Source: a virus. Taken from it: a DNA stretch of 42,214 bases. Shown here one piece after another: positions 8,011-16,689 of the stretch. Position numbers and translations under genes: made by a program. Numbering within the stretch: the first letter of the stretch is position 1; each line of letters begins with the position of its first letter. A model generated the notes under the pieces. It saw nothing but the letters and a program-made list of their open reading frames with translations. It made no database searches and was not told the DNA's origin. The DNA lies in IMG/VR virus record IMGVR_UViG_3300025647_000079, positions 1-42,214 of that record, one strand, 5' to 3'.

Positions 8011-9465
8011 TTACTTGATCAAAGTTGGATAAATATCAGATGCTGCTTCTATTGATTGCTTTGGCATACTTACAGGGATCGTTTCCATTCCTCTATCCCT
8101 CATAACAGCAAACCGATGGCGACCATTGATAAATGATACAGGACGTTGAGGCATGTCTGAACTGATGGTGATCTCACTCGTCTCGATGTCACGTCCTGTT
8201 TTTAGATATTCCTGAAACATCTTATAGCGATCCCCGATCCCTCCTTCTCCTCCTTCCCCAATATACATATCAATATCCATTTTCCACAATTTGTCTAACT
8301 CAGCTGTATTGACATCCACCATCTCAAAACCACTACGAATAGCTCTAGCAGGTTGAACCATCCTTTCTCTAATCTGCTCTTTTTCTTCAGCAGAAAAACG
8401 TTTTGTCTTAACCTTCTTCCTTGCAGCTCCTTTCGGCTTCGGCACCTTCTTCGCTCTCGGTAGACTTGCTGCTCCGGGAAGACGCCTGCTCGCGGCCTGT
8501 CCCTTCTTCGGCGCTTGAACCTTTACCTCTGCAGGAAGAGCTACACACCGACACTGCGGATGGAGAGGAATAAGACTGCGAACCTCGTCTAACGTGAAGA
8601 TCTGTCCCTCTAGATCGGCGCAAGCCTGACACACCCGATCGTCTCCCGCAGTACTCCACTCAGCCTTCATCTTGACGCCCACCACCCCTGCTTCTTCGTA
8701 GGAATTGATCGTCGCGGCGTGATGAGCTCTTACCACCTCAGTTCGGGCTAGCATCCTTGCTCTTCTAAGAGCGTCTATATGGCGTCCTAGTGTATCTGTA
8801 AGAGAAATATCCTCTCCGATCCCGTCAAGCCTTTTTAGCAGTATCCTAGCAATTTGTCGAGGACCTCTGCCCTCTGCTATGGACTCGGCCAGCGATCTTC
8901 GCATCATATTTGCGCCAGCTTGTGTTATTCCCTTCAGGTCTTCAAAGGTTCGCGTATAGAGTAAGCCGACTCTGTCAGCGTGAAACGGAGCGCGGAAAGC
9001 AGCATCAATCCAACGATTCCCCGATCTACCTGTTTCAACACCAGCCTTCTTCAACTCAGCGTCGGCTCTCTTGAGACCCTGTTTATAGCTCGCTTCGATA
9101 TAGGTGTCAGTCCAGCGAGCACTTCCTACAATTCCCTGCTCAGGACCGACAGTCACTGACAAGACGTCGTTGTTCATCTCTTCCTGCAGCCACTCCATGA
9201 ATCCGTCAACCTTCTGCGGATCTGTAGCGAAGGCGAAGGAACCGGCAGGAAGCGCAGCCAGCCGTGCGAGATGTGAGTCTTTCAGGCCGAACACATCATT
9301 GGCGACTACCGATTCGACGACGGCCAGCCGCACTTCCTTAAAGCGTCTGTTCATCTCTCGTACAAACTTATCCCGTAGAGTCTTAGTACGGGTTGGGTCG
9401 GGCATCTGCCTACGCTTGAGGTGGACTAGATGCTCTTTGTTGTGGACAAGACAGGAACACGTCAT
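8011..9465 (-). CDS. MuF / SPP1 gp7-like head morphogenesis protein with ParB-like C-terminal domain
   Basis: 484 aa from the ATG at 9465; CAGGAG lies ten bases upstream, whereas the in-frame TTG at 9471 is too close. Residues about 210-310 hold the phage Mu F-like domain: MLARTEVVRAHHAATINSYE, then WSTAGDDRVCQACADLEGQ and LHPQCRCVA, with the conserved ARTE, D-x-x-x-C-x-x-C and HPxCRC signatures. These are minor head proteins that bind portal and are packaged with DNA. After a basic Pro/Lys/Ala linker (about 320-360), the last 110 residues contain FINGRHRFAVMRDRGMETIP, like the ParB/sulfiredoxin-type fold (NGRHR as the nucleotide-binding patch). A C-terminal extension of this type may be an injected effector; that is inference. 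Confidence 0.82.
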   Translation of the reverse strand: MTCSCLVHNKEHLVHLKRRQMPDPTRTKTLRDKFVREMNRRFKEVRLAVVESVVANDVFGLKDSHLARLAALPAGSFAFATDPQKVDGFMEWLQEEMNNDVLSVTVGPEQGIVGSARWTDTYIEASYKQGLKRADAELKKAGVETGRSGNRWIDAAFRAPFHADRVGLLYTRTFEDLKGITQAGANMMRRSLAESIAEGRGPRQIARILLKRLDGIGEDISLTDTLGRHIDALRRARMLARTEVVRAHHAATINSYEEAGVVGVKMKAEWSTAGDDRVCQACADLEGQIFTLDEVRSLIPLHPQCRCVALPAEVKVQAPKKGQAASRRLPGAASLPRAKKVPKPKGAARKKVKTKRFSAEEKEQIRERMVQPARAIRSGFEMVDVNTAELDKLWKMDIDMYIGEGGEGGIGDRYKMFQEYLKTGRDIETSEITISSDMPQRPVSFINGRHRFAVMRDRGMETIPVSMPKQSIEAASDIYPTLIK

Positions 9466-9471
9466 TTTCAA

Positions 9472-10863
9472 TTACTCCTGATCCGCAATGCTATCGTCGT
9501 CCTCTTCGTCGGGAGTGTCTATCAGCTCGTCGTCTCCCTCGCCGTCGTCCATCTCCTGCATAGCTTCAATCATGCTGGTGGCGAGGTCGTCCTCGTACTT
9601 CATCACCTCTGTGAAGAAGTAATACGGAGTCATCAGAGAGTCGGAGCCGCTTTCCACATATAGCTTCAACGCCTCTGCTGTGGTCTTGCTGATGTCGGCC
9701 TGATCCTTGGCTCCCTGACGAAGCAACGGAGGCCATTGGATGATGATCTCTTTCGGCTCAGGCAGGACTCCCACCCTGATCAACCGCTCAATGACTGCTC
9801 GCAGGATAATAGGTTCACAGAAGTCCAGTTGACGAGAAGCGTTGCGAACCAGCCAAATGTTGTTGTCCTGCTCACCTGCTAGCTGGGCTTCTTCTGTTCC
9901 CATCAACACCCGCTTAGGAATACCGGTGAGAGCTGAACACATACTGACCTGAACATCGACGTGGTTCTTAGGATCGGCCACCTCTGCCGGGAACGCCTTG
10001 GCCGTCATGTTCTTCATCCGGATGTATCGCTGCAATCCGTGGAAGTACTTCTGCATCTCGTCTTCCAAGTCGTCCTCGTCCTGCGGAGTCAGTTCGGCAT
10101 CTTCATCTAACGTAAAGCCGATTCCTTGAAACGCTCCCTTCCAGAACATCTCAGCTGAACCACCACAGAGCTTCTCTAGATCAAGGATGCGGTTGTACAC
10201 CGCCTCAAGTCTGGGTGTACCAAAGACGTCATCCTCTTCACAGTCCTCTGCGATGTGGATACAGCGGGTCCAGTGAACCACCACGTCAGTCGTCGTCGTG
10301 GATCCCTTGCTTCCTTGAATCAGTCCTGCGTTGTCTTTACGAACAAATGAGATCTTGTAGGAAGATGGTTTGCCATACCGCTCGTTCCGCGTGTCCTCTT
10401 CCCAAGTATGAATTGCAGCGTGTACCTGCCTGATCGGCTTGAGGTATAGCAACTCAGTGGCGCTCTCAACTGGATCCTCTAGAGGTCTACCGTCGTTGAA
10501 CCCAAGGAACAGGATTCCGTACTGCCCGATCCCTGATAGCCGATCTGCTCGCTTGAGGTAGTGATACAACCGGAGTTTCTTTACCAGTGAGTTGTACTCC
10601 TTCTCGAACGGAGTCTCTTTTGGGTCTGTGTCTTCAAACACGGACGGAGGCATCGACCAGCAGGTGTTCGGGTATGCTCGGATGATGCTCTTGCTGATGT
10701 CGTTGCGGGCGTACTTCCCCTCATACTCGTCCGCCGTGATGCTGAGCGGGTATCCCAACGCCTGATACAGTTGTCGGTTGCCACCGAACGACTGTCCCAA
10801 CTTCTCTGCGAGTGCTGCCCTACTAACCAGAGCAGACGCCAATGCTGTTAATGGGTTCTTCAT
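9472..10863 (-). CDS. Portal protein, DUF1073 family
   Basis: 463 aa from the ATG at 10863, which has TAAGGAAGG upstream; an earlier in-frame start would overlap the terminase gene without a ribosome binding site. Sequence features match the DUF1073 portal family: KYARNDISKSIIRAYPNTCW near the N-terminus, RADRLSGIGQYGILFLGF, and ALTGIPKRVLMGTEEAQLAG with RNASRQLDFCEPIILRAVI. The portal forms the dodecameric ring at one capsid vertex through which DNA is pumped. Gene order TerS-TerL-portal-MuF is canonical. The C-terminus is acidic (DDGEGDDELIDTPDEEDDD). Confidence 0.88.
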   Translation of the reverse strand: MKNPLTALASALVSRAALAEKLGQSFGGNRQLYQALGYPLSITADEYEGKYARNDISKSIIRAYPNTCWSMPPSVFEDTDPKETPFEKEYNSLVKKLRLYHYLKRADRLSGIGQYGILFLGFNDGRPLEDPVESATELLYLKPIRQVHAAIHTWEEDTRNERYGKPSSYKISFVRKDNAGLIQGSKGSTTTTDVVVHWTRCIHIAEDCEEDDVFGTPRLEAVYNRILDLEKLCGGSAEMFWKGAFQGIGFTLDEDAELTPQDEDDLEDEMQKYFHGLQRYIRMKNMTAKAFPAEVADPKNHVDVQVSMCSALTGIPKRVLMGTEEAQLAGEQDNNIWLVRNASRQLDFCEPIILRAVIERLIRVGVLPEPKEIIIQWPPLLRQGAKDQADISKTTAEALKLYVESGSDSLMTPYYFFTEVMKYEDDLATSMIEAMQEMDDGEGDDELIDTPDEEDDDSIADQE

Positions 10864-10879
10864 CTTTCTGTTTCCTTCC

Positions 10880-12511
10880 TTATGCTGCTTTTGCTGATGC
10901 TCTTCCCCAAGTAGCACCATGCTTGATTCTTACTGGGCCATAACACATGGCTAATGCATCACCCTTGTTCGGGCTTGGTACTCCTCTGCGAGCCATGTCT
11001 TTCTTACTTTCTATTTGAATCTTACCTGAACCAGAATGCTTATAAGTGACAGAGCTTATCTCTGCAATCAGTTCGTGATCATTAGGTATAGAGATCAGCT
11101 CCTCATATGAATACTTTCGCTTGCCAGTTACATGCTCCCACGTCTTCTCAAACCGGCGTCGTAGCAACCACCACATCTGCGCTCTATAGTTAAGGAACAT
11201 GTCTTCATTCTTCTTGCCATCATTTGCCTTGATGCTAGTCGGCTTGATGTACCATCCGGGAGTTGGCGAATCAGCAGAGTTTATCGGGATGGCGGTTATG
11301 TCGTCATAGCCAGCATTACTGATCTCTCCCTTGACGCCAGCACCTACACCAATCTTGTCGTATCGCAGCTCCTTAATCCCTCTCTGTCTGCACTCGAAAG
11401 CTGCCTTCTTCGTGGTCTGTGCCGTATTACCTTTATACCAGCTTATCACAGAAGAACAAACGACACCTTTTCTAAAGGCCACTGCATTTGCGTCCTTACC
11501 TTCGTCTGCAACATCCAAAGCAGCTGTCTTTATGCCTGTTGTTGGTAATGCCAACTCTATTGCTGCTTTAATCCACTCGGAACGAATGACGATGCCTTCA
11601 GCTGAACCAGAATAATCACGATCAACTTCTTGCGCAAGAACCACAGGATCAAGCTCCTTCTTTTTCCGAGCATACCAGTCTTCATCTTTTCTCGGATCAT
11701 CTCTCCAATCGAACACAAATACGTTTTCGCCAACTTTACCTTTCATCCTTCTACGATAAAACGGATTGTTTGAACCATTCGGAGTTGACACGTCAAACCG
11801 ACACTCTGTATTCTGTGATAGAGAAGCATCTATCTTTTGTGGCCTGCTAATGAATGCAGATTCGTCGACAAAGTAAATGGTGTTCCGTCCACCACGACCG
11901 ATATTGTCACCCGCTTCACCTGTTATCGTATTGCCATTACTTCGGTTGAGAAACTTCATGAAGCCAATATCGTCATGTCCGGAAAAGGTCTGTGGCAAAA
12001 GCTCAACTGGCAAACGATTCAATATCATTCTGCCCTTCTCGAAAATACAATCAGGATCACCTATTCTGTCCACCAACAATTCTTTACGTGAGCCGAATCC
12101 AATCTTAACACCATCAACAAAAAGCCATGCCCAAATCGAGTACGCCATACAAAGCCATGTAGCACCTGCGTCACGACTCTTTTCTACTAGGCCACCCATG
12201 TTAGAGCTTCTCTTATCTAAACCGTCATTTAATTCCTTCGCTCCTAGTGATCTTTCATGTAACCATTTTATGAACTCTTTTTGTCTAGGAAAAAGAATAA
12301 AGGGTAGCCACGCCATCTTTCTTCGAGGATCATATGTCATCACCCAGTCTTCGATAAAGTCAATACACGCTTGGGCTCCTCCTGTTGAATAGTATAAGCG
12401 GAGAGCGACCATCTTTTCTATACTTGATCTTATCGAATAGAGACGGCGCTGCCTTTCGATGAAGACCTCTGTATAGTTAATATTTGTGTAGTCTTCGGGT
12501 TGGTAGATCAT
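10880..12511 (-). CDS. terL: Terminase large subunit
   Basis: 543 aa. The ATPase part carries an atypical Walker A, EKSRDAGATW (residues about 110-119), and Walker B IYFVDESA (212-219). The atypical loop KSRDxGxT is known from several phage terminase lineages. The nuclease part begins near residue 335 with AALDVADEGKDANAVAF, giving the first catalytic acidic residues, and contains YDKIGVGAGVKGE. The protein docks on the portal, pumps DNA and cuts the concatemer. It overlaps the small subunit gene by four bases (ATGA). Confidence 0.9.
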   Translation of the reverse strand: MIYQPEDYTNINYTEVFIERQRRLYSIRSSIEKMVALRLYYSTGGAQACIDFIEDWVMTYDPRRKMAWLPFILFPRQKEFIKWLHERSLGAKELNDGLDKRSSNMGGLVEKSRDAGATWLCMAYSIWAWLFVDGVKIGFGSRKELLVDRIGDPDCIFEKGRMILNRLPVELLPQTFSGHDDIGFMKFLNRSNGNTITGEAGDNIGRGGRNTIYFVDESAFISRPQKIDASLSQNTECRFDVSTPNGSNNPFYRRRMKGKVGENVFVFDWRDDPRKDEDWYARKKKELDPVVLAQEVDRDYSGSAEGIVIRSEWIKAAIELALPTTGIKTAALDVADEGKDANAVAFRKGVVCSSVISWYKGNTAQTTKKAAFECRQRGIKELRYDKIGVGAGVKGEISNAGYDDITAIPINSADSPTPGWYIKPTSIKANDGKKNEDMFLNYRAQMWWLLRRRFEKTWEHVTGKRKYSYEELISIPNDHELIAEISSVTYKHSGSGKIQIESKKDMARRGVPSPNKGDALAMCYGPVRIKHGATWGRASAKAA

Positions 12512-13314
12512 TCGTCAGAATCCTCTTCTGCCGTGATCATGGATTGGTATGCCTGTAGAGCTTCTTCTGGTGTCATGTTTCGTTTGATCTTGTCGACTTG
12601 CTTTTTGTTCGCGGTGAAGTTTGCCTTTAGATGCTTCACGTTTCTCCAGCGATGGCCTGCGCGATTCTGAAGCCAGAACATGATGAGTGTTGGGTCGGGT
12701 GCCATGGTCTTGTTGTACTTGGTTATCTTACGACCAGAGATCACCTCTTCGTGAAGTAGAGTGTTGATCTGATTTTCAGAGAGCATCGATCTTGAAAGAC
12801 CATATCGCTGAAGAACCTTTAAGACTGCTGTGCCTTTCACTTGGATGGTCTCTGTGCGAGTTTCTTCATACTCGTATCCCATGGCGCGTTGTAGACAGGT
12901 CGCTTCAATACGCTTAGTGTTGAACTCGTCGAGGCCAGCTTGAATTGCTTCTTTGAATTCAGGATGCTCTCTGCGCCAGCGATTGATTGTGGTGACGCCT
13001 TTGTTCAAAAGTTTTCCGAGTTGATCAATCGAGCATCCAAATTCCTTTATGGCGATCTCTGCGATCTCTGCATACTCTTTGCAGTATAAGGAAGGACGAC
13101 CACCTTGAGGATTTCTGTCGGGCACAGACTCTAACAGATATTGAATCTCCTGCATCTTTTCTAGAGTTGGCTGAGGTATGTCCAGATCAACTACGACTTC
13201 ACCGTGTCGAGACTTGACTTTAGAGTTGGGTGGTGTTTTGTTGCGCTGATTAGCGGCTCGTGTTCGGTAACGATGCTTCTTAGGTGAGCTGGTTTTTTCT
13301 TTCACTCGCGGCAT
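12508..13314 (-). CDS. terS: Terminase small subunit-like DNA-binding protein
   Basis: 268 aa with a CAGGAGAACCAGCC ribosome binding site. After a basic N-terminus, residues about 85-145 form a helix-turn-helix: GCSIDQLGKLLNKGVTTINR followed by WRREHPEFKEAIQAGLDEF, a pattern very common in small terminase subunits that recognise the packaging site. The middle and C-terminal parts (TLIMFWLQNRAGHRWRN) match the same family. It is the first gene of the leftward head operon and is coupled to terL. A pac or cos site is often within or near this gene; I could not identify one by eye. Confidence 0.82.
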   Translation of the reverse strand: MPRVKEKTSSPKKHRYRTRAANQRNKTPPNSKVKSRHGEVVVDLDIPQPTLEKMQEIQYLLESVPDRNPQGGRPSLYCKEYAEIAEIAIKEFGCSIDQLGKLLNKGVTTINRWRREHPEFKEAIQAGLDEFNTKRIEATCLQRAMGYEYEETRTETIQVKGTAVLKVLQRYGLSRSMLSENQINTLLHEEVISGRKITKYNKTMAPDPTLIMFWLQNRAGHRWRNVKHLKANFTANKKQVDKIKRNMTPEEALQAYQSMITAEEDSDE

Positions 13315-13344
13315 GGCTGGTTCTCCTGTGTTAAATTCGCTTCA

Positions 13345-13351
13345 ACTATAC
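13345..13351 (-). promoter_or_regulatory. -10-like element upstream of the terminase operon
   Basis: On the minus strand the sequence reads TAGTATAGTTG, about 31 bases before the terS start. It shares the GTATArT core with other elements in this window. No clear -35 hexamer lies 16-18 bases upstream; instead there is an A-tract. It may drive the leftward head genes. Confidence 0.4.
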
Positions 13352-13450
13352 TATTTTTTTTTGATTTTCATTCATCAAAGATGGCATATTTGCGTCTAAG
13401 TTGTTGAAACTCAACGATTTAAGAAAAGTTTAATTTATTAATCTTTTTTA

Positions 13451-13479
13451 TTTACTTAACAAATTTATTTAAGTACAAT
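13451..13479 (+). promoter_or_regulatory. Early rightward promoter
   Basis: TTTACT (13451-13456), a 17-bp spacer, then TACAAT (13474-13479). The spacer contains AATTTATTTAA. The same -35, spacing, AATTTATTTA spacer block and G before the -10 recur at 16315-16343. It sits in the AT-rich divergent control region (13315-13533) between the leftward terminase operon and the rightward early genes. Confidence 0.75.
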
Positions 13480-13533
13480 CTAAGTGTGATGAGGAAAGAA
13501 CAGCAAACCGAAACAACAACAGGAGGACGGACG

Positions 13534-13806
13534 ATGACAACAGCAAACATCACAGAAGCAAGCAAGGCCGTGTTCGTAAGATTCGCAGACGATGCAGTAA
13601 ACTGGAGCGGCTATCCTATGATAGGTGGGAACGTGGTACTTTCTGAATCAGAAAAGGGGAACTTCACACACCTCAAGAAGCTAGGTCTACTCAACACATT
13701 CGAGGACGAAAGATGGCAGTATGTGAAATTCACACAAGAGGGACTTCGATATGCTGAAAGTCTTGGCTATAATGTCGATTATGAAACAAACGAAATCTGG
13801 AAGTAA
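13534..13806 (+). CDS. Hypothetical early protein
   Basis: 90 aa from the ATG at 13534, which has AGGAGGACGGACG directly upstream; an in-frame GTG-ATG pair at 13486 lies in the untranslated leader near the expected transcription start. The C-terminal half (LKKLGLLNTFEDERWQYVKF, then TQEGLRYAESLGY) looks like a small winged-helix fold. It is the first gene of the early operon. A regulatory role is possible but unproven. Confidence 0.6.
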   Translation: MTTANITEASKAVFVRFADDAVNWSGYPMIGGNVVLSESEKGNFTHLKKLGLLNTFEDERWQYVKFTQEGLRYAESLGYNVDYETNEIWK

Positions 13807-13837
13807 CAAACCACGGCGCGGGACTCCAAACCGCGCC
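13805..13837 (+). repeat. Intercistronic hairpin, copy 1 of a 20-bp direct repeat
   Basis: A 20-nt stretch (13805-13824) is repeated exactly at 14307-14326. In this copy GGCGCGG (13815-13821) pairs perfectly with CCGCGCC (13831-13837) around a 9-nt loop and is followed by TTTC. It could be a weak terminator or an mRNA stabiliser between early genes. Confidence 0.65.
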
Positions 13838-13856
13838 TTTCAAGGAGGACAGGACA

Positions 13857-14084
13857 ATGAAGACAAGTTATGATCGAGTCAAAGCAGTTGTAGAAGCGTA
13901 CTACGGGGATGACATGTTGATCTCTAGGACAGATAATCATCTGTTGGTCATTTCTGATTTGAGGGAAGACAGAACCAGCCATGTGTTGACAGAGGTGTGT
14001 GCAAATCACGTCACCAAGATCGCAGAGGACTTCGGATACACATTGGTTGGTAAGGGCAACAGCTCGCAGATATTCCAGCACTAA
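13857..14084 (+). CDS. Hypothetical early protein
   Basis: 75 aa with an AAGGAGGACAGGACA ribosome binding site. The sequence begins MKTSYDRVKAVVEAYYGDD and has alternating beta/alpha character (HLLVISDL). No family recognised. It follows the hairpin at 13815-13837. Confidence 0.55.
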   Translation: MKTSYDRVKAVVEAYYGDDMLISRTDNHLLVISDLREDRTSHVLTEVCANHVTKIAEDFGYTLVGKGNSSQIFQH

Positions 14085-14116
14085 TTGAAAAACTAAACTA
14101 AAGAGGAGTAGAGAAG

Positions 14117-14305
14117 ATGGCGAAAGTAAAGAACATCCATGAGACAGATGATACCGTGGTCAAAGAATGGTATCTGTATGACAACGACACGGCCCCAATA
14201 CATGTAATTGAATATAGCAAAAAAGGATTGCCACCAAAACTCTTAAACACACCTTATCCTTGTTGCTATTGCGGTAGAGATGCAAACACAGGCGACAGGT
14301 GCTAA
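14117..14305 (+). CDS. Hypothetical early protein with C-terminal Cys cluster
   Basis: 62 aa with a GAGGAGTAGAGAAG ribosome binding site. The tail YPCCYCGRDANTGDRC contains four cysteines and may bind zinc. No family recognised. Confidence 0.5.
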   Translation: MAKVKNIHETDDTVVKEWYLYDNDTAPIHVIEYSKKGLPPKLLNTPYPCCYCGRDANTGDRC

Positions 14306-14306
14306 C

Positions 14307-14339
14307 AACAAACCACGGCGCGGGACACCAAACCCGCCA
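14307..14339 (+). repeat. Copy 2 of the 20-bp intercistronic repeat
   Basis: Positions 14307-14326 are identical to 13805-13824. Here the 3' arm is shortened (CCCGCC), so only an imperfect hairpin forms with the preceding GGCGCGGG. It lies directly upstream of an AGGAGGACGGAGA ribosome binding site, as does copy 1, suggesting a duplicated intergenic cassette. Confidence 0.6.
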
Positions 14340-14355
14340 AACAGGAGGACGGAGA

Positions 14356-14550
14356 ATGAAGGCAACCAAGACACACCCAAGACACCAATGCCCAAAGTGT
14401 AAGCAAGAGACTGGACGGAAGCGGATGCTGAGGTGTCAATTGACTCTAACCGAAGGAGAGACGATTCATTGGGTGAATTGTCCTGATCATGGATGGACAG
14501 CAGTGGGACGAGGTATTTGTCCTGTCGGTGGTTTCAAGTCCAAAGCATAA
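14356..14550 (+). CDS. Small zinc-ribbon-like early protein
   Basis: 64 aa from the ATG at 14356 (AGGAGGACGGAGA upstream). CPKCKQETGRKRMLRCQ near the N-terminus and WVNCPDHGW later give Cys and His positions compatible with zinc binding. No specific family recognised. It belongs to a run of Cys-rich small early proteins. Confidence 0.55.
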   Translation: MKATKTHPRHQCPKCKQETGRKRMLRCQLTLTEGETIHWVNCPDHGWTAVGRGICPVGGFKSKA

Positions 14551-14562
14551 GGAAGATACGCC

Positions 14563-14712
14563 ATGACAAAGACAACACGCAAAGTTTGGGAAAGCAACAC
14601 AGACTGCGGAGTATGCGGCTCACACGGTTGGACCACAAAGATGCAGATCGTAGGACACATCTGCGAAACCTGTCTCAAAGAGGTGGAAGAAGACACAAAG
14701 GAGAACAACTAA
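14563..14712 (+). CDS. Small CxxC/CxxC protein
   Basis: 49 aa with CGVCGSHG near residue 15 and HICETCLKE near residue 33, a likely single zinc ribbon. The stop codon overlaps the next start (TAATG), so translation is coupled. AAGGAAGATACGCC precedes the ATG. Function unknown. Confidence 0.55.
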   Translation: MTKTTRKVWESNTDCGVCGSHGWTTKMQIVGHICETCLKEVEEDTKENN

Positions 14713-15062
14713 TGACAGCAAAAGAACTAGAAAAAATTGAAGACAGTCACATCGCTCTCACAGCAAGCTGCAAGCATCTGACGCTCGAGAAGAAGATAGA
14801 AGTAGTAGTCAGAAATGTTTATGGCATTTCTGTAGAAGCTCTCAAAAGAAGCGCTCCTGGGTCCTACTTTCTTATTGAAAGCAAAATCAAAAAGATGTCT
14901 ACCACAGAACGCTTCGCAGTGAGGCTAAATCCAGACAAGACCTCAAGCAAGCCGTGGCTCGTGTGGGACAACAAGAACGACAAGGTGTTTGCTTACCTGT
15001 CTAATGAGACGGCCGCACGAATCTGCGTAAACAAGTACAACACCGCTTTTGGTGATCTTTAG
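14712..15062 (+). CDS. Hypothetical early protein
   Basis: 116 aa starting at the ATG of a TAATG overlap with the previous gene. It is mixed alpha/beta, with WLVWDNKNDKVFAYLSNETA near the C-terminus. No motif or family recognised. Confidence 0.55.
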   Translation: MTAKELEKIEDSHIALTASCKHLTLEKKIEVVVRNVYGISVEALKRSAPGSYFLIESKIKKMSTTERFAVRLNPDKTSSKPWLVWDNKNDKVFAYLSNETAARICVNKYNTAFGDL

Positions 15063-15086
15063 AAACAGCTAACAGGAGGACGGACG

Positions 15087-15575
15087 ATGATCAATAAAAG
15101 AAGAATACAAGAAGCAATTGATGTGACACTAGATGAAGCGATACATGCTATTCAGTTCAACCTGTGCGGCGTGCTTGGTGGCATGCTGTACGGACTGAAA
15201 CTTGAGATGGAAAAAGACGACGGTGTTGGAGTTATTGATACGCTCATAAGTGAGATCATCAACACCAGTTGTTACACTGGACCAGATGATGAGCAATGGC
15301 CGACTTGGAGCGGAGAAAAGAGGAACCTAGATGAGCGAGGTAAGCAGGCTATTGAAGCAAAGAACAAGATAGAAAAACACCTGCGTCGTCATGGGATCTG
15401 TCAAAACACAAACCTCTCAAAGAACTTCCCTCTCTTTCCTGGTGAGACAATAGATGAGCTAGAGCAGCAGATTAACGTCTTAACTGACGCACTGGTTGCG
15501 GCTAAATGTGCCTATCAGAACAAGATAAAAAGGAGGACGAAAGATGACACTAGCAGAACTGAAAGAAGCGATTGA
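15087..15575 (+). CDS. Hypothetical early protein
   Basis: 162 aa with the recurring AACAGGAGGACGGACG ribosome binding site. Mostly helical by composition, with a C-terminal coiled-coil-like segment (ETIDELEQQINVLTDALVAA). Its last 32 bases overlap the next gene. Function unknown. Confidence 0.55.
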   Translation: MINKRRIQEAIDVTLDEAIHAIQFNLCGVLGGMLYGLKLEMEKDDGVGVIDTLISEIINTSCYTGPDDEQWPTWSGEKRNLDERGKQAIEAKNKIEKHLRRHGICQNTNLSKNFPLFPGETIDELEQQINVLTDALVAAKCAYQNKIKRRTKDDTSRTERSD

Positions 15576-15786
15576 CTGGGTATACGAAAACGCAAGTGAA
15601 GAAGAAAAGAGTAGAGAGGTGTTTACTGAATATGATTATGGAGACAGATGCCACACTCGTGCTCTGAACAACATCTATGAACTCGTCGAGGCCCATGCAA
15701 GAAAGTCGGCATACAGCGACTCCGGATTTGCGGTTGCTGATGAGTGTGAAGAGGAAGAATCAACACCGATCTTCCTGCTGTCCTAA
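15544..15786 (+). CDS. Hypothetical acidic early protein
   Basis: 80 aa starting inside the end of the previous gene, with AAGGAGGACGAAAG upstream. Strongly acidic and probably helical. No family recognised. The overlap could reflect coupling or a recently shifted stop in the upstream gene. Confidence 0.5.
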   Translation: MTLAELKEAIDWVYENASEEEKSREVFTEYDYGDRCHTRALNNIYELVEAHARKSAYSDSGFAVADECEEEESTPIFLLS

Positions 15787-15809
15787 CAAACCAAATGAGG
15801 AGAAAGACG

Positions 15810-16019
15810 ATGGCAAAGAAAGTGAACCCAAAAGTCAAATGGTCGTTGTTGGACAACTGGCGACAACAGGCAGTGCAAGATGCGCTCGCAAACGAGTATA
15901 TCACTATTGGGATGACAGAGGCTGAAAAGAATGCCTATACAAAAGGATTTGTTGGTGGCTGGACAGAAGCCATCTCTACGCTATCTCTTCAGCAGATAAT
16001 CCAAATACAAATCGACTAA
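15810..16019 (+). CDS. Hypothetical early protein
   Basis: 69 aa from the ATG at 15810, after GAGGAGAAAGACG. The segment GMTEAEKNAYTKGFVGGWTE suggests a small helical protein with a glycine-rich turn. Unknown function. Confidence 0.5.
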   Translation: MAKKVNPKVKWSLLDNWRQQAVQDALANEYITIGMTEAEKNAYTKGFVGGWTEAISTLSLQQIIQIQID

Positions 16020-16034
16020 CAGGAGGAGTAGGTG

Positions 16035-16304
16035 ATGACCACCAGTAGACGAGAAAAGTGGAGAGAGGTTCGGGACTTGTCCTGCACCGACGACTGTCCT
16101 GCTCACATGTTTGGAGAACGGATGAAGCAGATCAGAGACTTGGCGAATGAAGCGCTGATCGAGTTGGACGGAATTGAAGACAAGCGGGACAGCGTGTGGG
16201 GAGATCTTAGGCTTGGGGACTACTGCGAGACCGCCCACGAGTCTTCCAAGGCTATCGAGAACACCAGACGGACGCTGAGAAACATCCAGCTGAAAAAGTT
16301 GTGA
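16035..16304 (+). CDS. Hypothetical early protein
   Basis: 89 aa from the ATG at 16035, with AACAGGAGGAGTAGGTG upstream. Highly charged and helical, with two cysteines near the N-terminus (LSCTDDCPAH). It is the last gene before the second early promoter. Unknown function. Confidence 0.5.
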   Translation: MTTSRREKWREVRDLSCTDDCPAHMFGERMKQIRDLANEALIELDGIEDKRDSVWGDLRLGDYCETAHESSKAIENTRRTLRNIQLKKL

Positions 16305-16314
16305 AAAATAAATG

Positions 16315-16343
16315 TTTACTTTGTTTAATTTATTTAGTATAAT
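16315..16343 (+). promoter_or_regulatory. Second early promoter
   Basis: TTTACT (16315-16320), a 17-bp spacer, TATAAT (16338-16343). The spacer shares AATTTATTTA and the final G with the promoter at 13451. The near-perfect -10 and matching spacer make this the best sigma70-type promoter in the window. Confidence 0.82.
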
Positions 16344-16396
16344 GTCTCTGAGGCTGGAAAAGACTTCAACAAGAGCAACTAACAGGAGGACGGAAG

Positions 16397-16639
16397 ATGA
16401 CAACAACACCAAAAATCAATGATCGCACTCACACAGCCTGCAGGGTCTGCAAAGACGAAGACAACAAGACTGTGTTCATGCGTCGCGGCAAAGGCGTGTG
16501 CATCAGCCAACTCACGAAGGTTGAACTATACTGTCCTCGTTGCCAACGTACCATTGAGGCGGTTAATGGTCCAGCATTGTGCTTCATGTCTAAATTAAAC
16601 GAAGGCGCACCAACGCCAAACTCTTTCACTATCCAATAA
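16397..16639 (+). CDS. Zinc-ribbon-like early protein
   Basis: 80 aa with AACAGGAGGACGGAAG upstream. CRVCKDED near residue 14 and LYCPRCQRTIE near residue 45 make a CxxC...CxxC pair typical of a zinc ribbon. It is the first gene after the second early promoter. A nucleic-acid or protein-binding role is likely but unspecified. Confidence 0.55.
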   Translation: MTTTPKINDRTHTACRVCKDEDNKTVFMRRGKGVCISQLTKVELYCPRCQRTIEAVNGPALCFMSKLNEGAPTPNSFTIQ

Positions 16640-16689
16640 ACAATTAACCAATGGCGTAGACACCAAAAACAACAACAGGAGGACGAAAG

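Noticed and set aside
13805-14339. Mobile element bounded by the 20-bp direct repeats
   Set aside because: No transposase or terminal inverted repeats; only two small early genes lie between the copies, fitting a simple duplication.
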